NCBI GenBank assembly: GCA_009777055.1
Contig: WRMQ01000013.1
Span: 1 to 40,528, forward strand
DNA: 40,528 nt
Reading direction: 5' to 3'
DNA from: Oscillospiraceae bacterium
Lineage (GTDB): Bacteria; Bacillota; Clostridia; Oscillospirales; Acutalibacteraceae
Shown here: one piece after another, positions 36,967-40,528 of the stretch
How the letters are laid out: every line of letters begins with the position of its first letter
Numbering within the stretch: the stretch's first letter is position 1
Notes under the pieces: model-generated
Told to the model about the DNA's origin: nothing
Database searches by the model: none
Seen by the model: the letters and a program-made list of their open reading frames with translations, nothing else
Made by a program: the position numbers and the translations under genes

Positions 36967-37039
36967 TCTTCCAGTCCTCCTTGATAGGTTATTTGTCTCA
37001 TGTAAAAATCAAAATATTTAAAAATAAATATTTTTCTAA

Positions 37040-37282
37040 AAATAAAAAATGAAGCGCGAAAATTTGTTTTAATAAAACCTCGTGCGTGACTGATATATTG
37101 GTTGCCAGCGGGCGCACACAGTGCGCCCCTACGATGATCCTTCGTGATAGACTGATATCGAACTGGGGGCAGAACTCATAGTAGGGACGACCTGTGGTCG
37201 CCCACCGGCAACAAACCACCCATTTCGCAAGAAGCCTAGTAAAGAAATAAATGTGAAACGCGAAAATTTATTTAAAATAAAA
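37040..37282. repeat. Hairpin-ended intergenic repeat flanked by imperfect direct repeats of about 38 nt
   Basis: Hairpins at 37110-37128 and 37184-37203 within imperfect inverted arms 37102-37132/37181-37211; flanking A/T-rich repeats 37040-37077 and 37245-37282. Confidence 0.65.
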
Positions 37283-37377
37283 AATGAAATTTTAAGCGCG
37301 AAAGTGGGGACAGGCGGCTTTCGCTCTGCCTGCCTCCACTGCATGGTATTCCAAAGAGCCCGCTTTTGCTACTTATA

Positions 37378-39429
37378 TCAGCTCCACTGGGCCGTGAACA
37401 GCGCGATATAGCCCACATGGTTGCCGCCGCTGGCCTGGGGGGAGGCCCCGGCCATAAAGCCGCCGGTGGAGGGCGAGCTGCCCACCAGGGCGAAGGCCCT
37501 GCCCTGGCCCGCCGCGCCGTAGAGGTTGTCCTTGCCCTCCCCAGACATGGGGATAAAGCGCACCACGTTGCCGTTGTCGTTGATCATCATGGCGAAACCG
37601 CTGGAGGAGCCCGCGCCGTAATCCTGGTTGAGCCAGTCGTAGCGGAACACCTGCGTGGCCACCGGCTGCTGGGTATAGCCGATGACGACATAGCCGCCGT
37701 CGATGGCCGTAACGCCGGTGCAGCGGTCATGGGTAATGTCGCCGACACTGCGGATCCACGAAACGGAGCCGTCCGTGTTATATTTGAGCGCGACCACGTC
37801 GTCCTGACCGCGGGCGCCAAAGGCCGTGCTGGTGATATCCTTGAAGCTGCCGGAGTTGTAGGTCGCGGCGCTGATATAGCCCGCGGCCACGACGCCGCCG
37901 CCGTTGGCGGGCGCCAGACGGTTGATGACGGCATTGGAGTTGCCCGCGAAGGGCTTATACCACAGGGTATCACCGTTCTTCGAAAAGCGCATGACGAGGC
38001 TGTCCTGCCCGCTGCCGTAACCGATGATGCCCGCGAAATCGTAGTCGCCCGCCGCGGACATCACCGAGGCGTAGACGTCGCCGCTGACGGGGTCCACCGC
38101 CGTGGCCGTGAAGGAGCTGGCCTTGGAGCCGGTCATTACGCGCCGCCAGTACACGGTGCTGGCGTCCTTGTCAAACTTCATCAAAATCGCCTTTTGCGCG
38201 GGCACCTGGATGACCTGGTCGCCGATCTGGTTGACGAAATCAGGCAGCCCGGCGAAGGTGTTGTCCGCGGAGGCGGTGGTGCCGCCCACCACGAAGCCGC
38301 CGTCCGGCGTGGCCGAGACCGTGGCAAAGGAGTCGTCCCTCGTGCCGAAGAAGGATTTGGTCCACAGAAGCTTGCCTGTGCCGTCGAGCTTCACGATGAC
38401 GGCGTCCCGGGTGGCGTTCGCGCTGTAGGGGATATCCAGATTGGTGCAGTCGGTATCTCCCACGGCGATGATGCTGCCGTCCCGCAGCACGGTGATATCC
38501 CGCAGCTCAAACTGCTTGTTGCCGCCGATGTAGGTCGGCGAGCCCTCCAGCGCGCCCTCGGGGGTATAGCGGAGAATGGCGGAGGAGAATTCGGCCATGC
38601 CGGCGGGAATGCCCGGCGCCCTGGTATCCACAAGGGCCAAGGCGACATAGCCGCCGTTTTGCGTGACCTCGGCCGCCACGATGCGCTGATGCCCCGCGCC
38701 GCCGAAGGTGGTCATGGGTTTTTTCATCTGCGCGTCGATGAGCCGGGAGATATTCGCCGCGCTGGTGGGCTGCGTGGAGACGACCGAGATGTTCCCCTCC
38801 CCGGCGGATTCCTTCACGGGCTCGTTGACCTCGCTGGCCTTCGTGGTGCCGTTTTGATTGTTCTGATTATTCTGATTGTTCTGGTTGTTTTGGTTGTTCC
38901 CGCCCGGGTAGCTTACGGAGGGGACCGGGTTTCCGCTGGCGTCGGTGACGGGAGGGCTGTCCGCGGCAGGCGGATCGGCATATACCAGGCCGCCGTCGGT
39001 GACGATCACCTCATAGCCGGCCTCCTGCTTGACGACCTCCTGCAGCTGCTGGCGCTCCTCCTGCGTAAGAGATGTGAAATCGCCGTCCCAGACCGGAGGC
39101 TCGCCGTTTTCCTGGACGGGGCGGGTGTTGGCCAGCACCTGCTCAATAAAATAGTTCAGCCGGTCCTGGCTGAGGGGCACATGAATCTGCGGCTGCGTGC
39201 TGCCGGGCACAACGGCCTGGTTCCAGCCGCCGTTGACCTCGGTGGGCTCCGGCGGATTGATGTCCTCGGGGTTTTCCTGCCTGCCGCAAGCGGCGAAAAC
39301 CAGCACGACCATCAGCACCGCCAGCGCCGCCGCGCATATATTCTTCAGCTCTTTTCTTGGCTTCAGTTCTTTTCTCAGCTCTTTTCTCAATTCTTTTGGC
39401 TTGAGATCTCTCTTGATGTCCCGTTTCAT
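37378..39429 (-). CDS. Secreted lipoprotein with beta-propeller/SBBP-like repeats
   Basis: Lys-rich N-terminus, hydrophobic segment and lipobox-like AALAVLMVVLVFAACG; repeated WTKSFFGTRDDSFATVSATPDGGFVVGGTT-type units. Alternative start at 39441. Confidence 0.75.
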   Translation of the reverse strand: MKRDIKRDLKPKELRKELRKELKPRKELKNICAAALAVLMVVLVFAACGRQENPEDINPPEPTEVNGGWNQAVVPGSTQPQIHVPLSQDRLNYFIEQVLANTRPVQENGEPPVWDGDFTSLTQEERQQLQEVVKQEAGYEVIVTDGGLVYADPPAADSPPVTDASGNPVPSVSYPGGNNQNNQNNQNNQNNQNGTTKASEVNEPVKESAGEGNISVVSTQPTSAANISRLIDAQMKKPMTTFGGAGHQRIVAAEVTQNGGYVALALVDTRAPGIPAGMAEFSSAILRYTPEGALEGSPTYIGGNKQFELRDITVLRDGSIIAVGDTDCTNLDIPYSANATRDAVIVKLDGTGKLLWTKSFFGTRDDSFATVSATPDGGFVVGGTTASADNTFAGLPDFVNQIGDQVIQVPAQKAILMKFDKDASTVYWRRVMTGSKASSFTATAVDPVSGDVYASVMSAAGDYDFAGIIGYGSGQDSLVMRFSKNGDTLWYKPFAGNSNAVINRLAPANGGGVVAAGYISAATYNSGSFKDITSTAFGARGQDDVVALKYNTDGSVSWIRSVGDITHDRCTGVTAIDGGYVVIGYTQQPVATQVFRYDWLNQDYGAGSSSGFAMMINDNGNVVRFIPMSGEGKDNLYGAAGQGRAFALVGSSPSTGGFMAGASPQASGGNHVGYIALFTAQWS
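38852..38898 (-). repeat. In-frame 9-nt tandem repeat encoding (NNQ/QN)n
   Basis: About five degenerate copies of CTGATTGTT on the plus strand, encoding NNQNNQNNQNNQNNQN. Confidence 0.85.
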
Positions 39430-39586
39430 GTTTCGTACCATCCTTCCCCTTGCAAAAATAACATTGGCCCACCATTATTCTACCATAGATATCCGTCTTT
39501 TGCAACGGTATATTATTTTTTTGTTATTTTATTTTTTAATTTTAACAAGAAAAAGGAGGATTGTTCACGTTTTATTCAAAGTACAG

Positions 39587-39853
39587 TCAGCCCAGCATGG
39601 CCTGCAGGGCCGCCAGTATCGCCGCCCCCAGCGCCGCGGCCCCCAATAGCGCGCCCGCGGCGGCCCAGCGCGCCTGCGCCACCTTGCTGGGCGGCGGGGC
39701 GCTGGCGGCCCTGGCCACGGCCTTCGCCCTGTCGCGCAGCGTGCCCTCGCTCAAGGCGGAATACTCCGGCTTGACAAAGAACAGCACCCGTTCAAAATAA
39801 GCGCAGTCGCTGTCCGTCACCTCAATAATCCTGTGGTTGACGCCCTTGATCAT
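39587..39853 (-). CDS. Small hypothetical protein with C-terminal TM segment
   Basis: MIKGVNHRIIEVTDSDCAYFERVLFFVKPEYSALSEGTLRDRAKAVARAASAPPPSKVAQARWAAAGALLGAAALGAAILAALQAMLG. The longer track ORF (to 40462) runs antisense through another gene and is probably not the true start. Confidence 0.6.
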   Translation of the reverse strand: MIKGVNHRIIEVTDSDCAYFERVLFFVKPEYSALSEGTLRDRAKAVARAASAPPPSKVAQARWAAAGALLGAAALGAAILAALQAMLG

Positions 39854-39911
39854 AGTCAAAAAGCCCGCCTTTCCGTGGTTGTTATTCCCTTCTATATTGG
39901 CCAAAAAAGAT

Positions 39912-39940
39912 TTGCATATTCCCGCGAAATGTGTTAGAAT
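39912..39940 (+). promoter_or_regulatory. Candidate sigma-A promoter
   Basis: TTGCAT (39912-39917), 17-nt spacer, TAGAAT (39935-39940), about 40 nt before a GTG start. Confidence 0.5.
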
Positions 39941-39982
39941 ATTGGGGCTTGGAGTGAATTTTGCGAAGCGGGGAACAATAGC

Positions 39983-40528
39983 GTGAAAACGAAGCGGTGG
40001 GGCGCGGGATGGATCCGGCGCGTGGCGATGCTTTTCGCCTGCGTAATGTCCCTTTCTTTCATATTGGCCACTCATATCGTTCCAACCACCGACCTCCCGG
40101 GTCCGGCGGAGGACCCGCCCGGCCTGCCCGTGGCCGCGATTCCGGCGGAAAGCCGGGAATTCGGCGCGCAGGCGGAGCTCCGGGAGGAGGGGGAGGGCTG
40201 GCTTTGCCATATCCTCTACCCCGTCACCGGGCTGGCCGAGGCGGACGCCGCCATTCTCGAATGGGCGCAGGCGCTGCTGGCGCAGGCGCGGGAGCGCGGC
40301 GGCGAGATCAACGCGCAATACAACAGCTATCTCATTGACGAAAGCTACGCCGGTGTGGAGGAGATCGTCTTTTCCCGCACGCCGGAGGAGCGGGAAAGCC
40401 GGATCAGCTTTCGCACCTTCAATATCGACCTGCGGCAGGGGCGGCTGCTGCGCCCAGAGCAAATCCTGGCGGAATCCGCCCGGCAGGAGCTTCTTGACGC
40501 CGTCTTCGGCGCGGCGGCGCAGGCCGGG
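39983..40528 (+). CDS. Secreted/membrane protein truncated by the window end, possibly with a PdaC/RsiV-like (DUF4163) domain
   Basis: GTG at 39983 gives MKTKRWGAGWIRRVAMLFACVMSLSFILATHIVPTTDLPG...AILEWAQALLAQARERGGEINAQYNSYLIDESYAGVEEIVFSRTPEERESRISFRTFNIDLRQGRLLRPEQIL..., open to the window end; absent from the ORF track because it has no stop. Confidence 0.65.
   Translation, partial: MKTKRWGAGWIRRVAMLFACVMSLSFILATHIVPTTDLPGPAEDPPGLPVAAIPAESREFGAQAELREEGEGWLCHILYPVTGLAEADAAILEWAQALLAQARERGGEINAQYNSYLIDESYAGVEEIVFSRTPEERESRISFRTFNIDLRQGRLLRPEQILAESARQELLDAVFGAAAQAG

Noticed and set aside
37366-39774. 802-aa plus-strand ORF opposite the secreted lipoprotein
   Set aside because: Antisense shadow; low-complexity GGG/HDD-type composition; the minus frame has a signal/lipobox and repeat structure.
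39587-40462. 291-aa minus-strand ORF
   Set aside because: The upstream two thirds run antisense to a plus-strand gene with GTG start, signal segment and promoter. Only the last 88 codons (from 39853) look coding.

Overview
Apparent GC-rich Firmicutes/Clostridia-like chromosomal window; taxonomy is inferred from gene content only. Left to right it contains: an ECF sigma factor with a membrane-tethered beta-propeller protein; an M6-family metalloprotease; two poorly characterised genes; a complete V-type ATPase operon (G/H-I-K-E-C-F-A-B-D); spoVT; a lower-GC accessory segment (about 17.5-27 kb); ppdK; a coiled-coil/low-complexity protein; a PdaA-like polysaccharide deacetylase; gltX; an MBL-fold hydrolase; a YdbC/PC4-like protein; a secreted lipoprotein; and a truncated gene at the right edge. 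The most unusual part is a tightly packed minus-strand operon (17.56-23.18 kb). Five genes there start with nearly the same 28-34 aa module (MSEPAKK...PESYSPKKKPEI[VL]xxA[QE]), but it is fused to at least two unrelated kinds of globular domain: C39/BtrH-like proteins lacking the usual catalytic His, and GyrI-like effector-binding domains. A decayed, internally deleted sixth copy lies at the end of the operon. Upstream are an APH-like kinase, an AraC regulator with two apparent GyrI-like domains, VOC and GNAT proteins, and another GyrI-like protein. I know of no described system with this shared N-terminal tag. Its function is unknown and all functional proposals here are inference. No rRNA, tRNA, CRISPR array or transposase was recognised.
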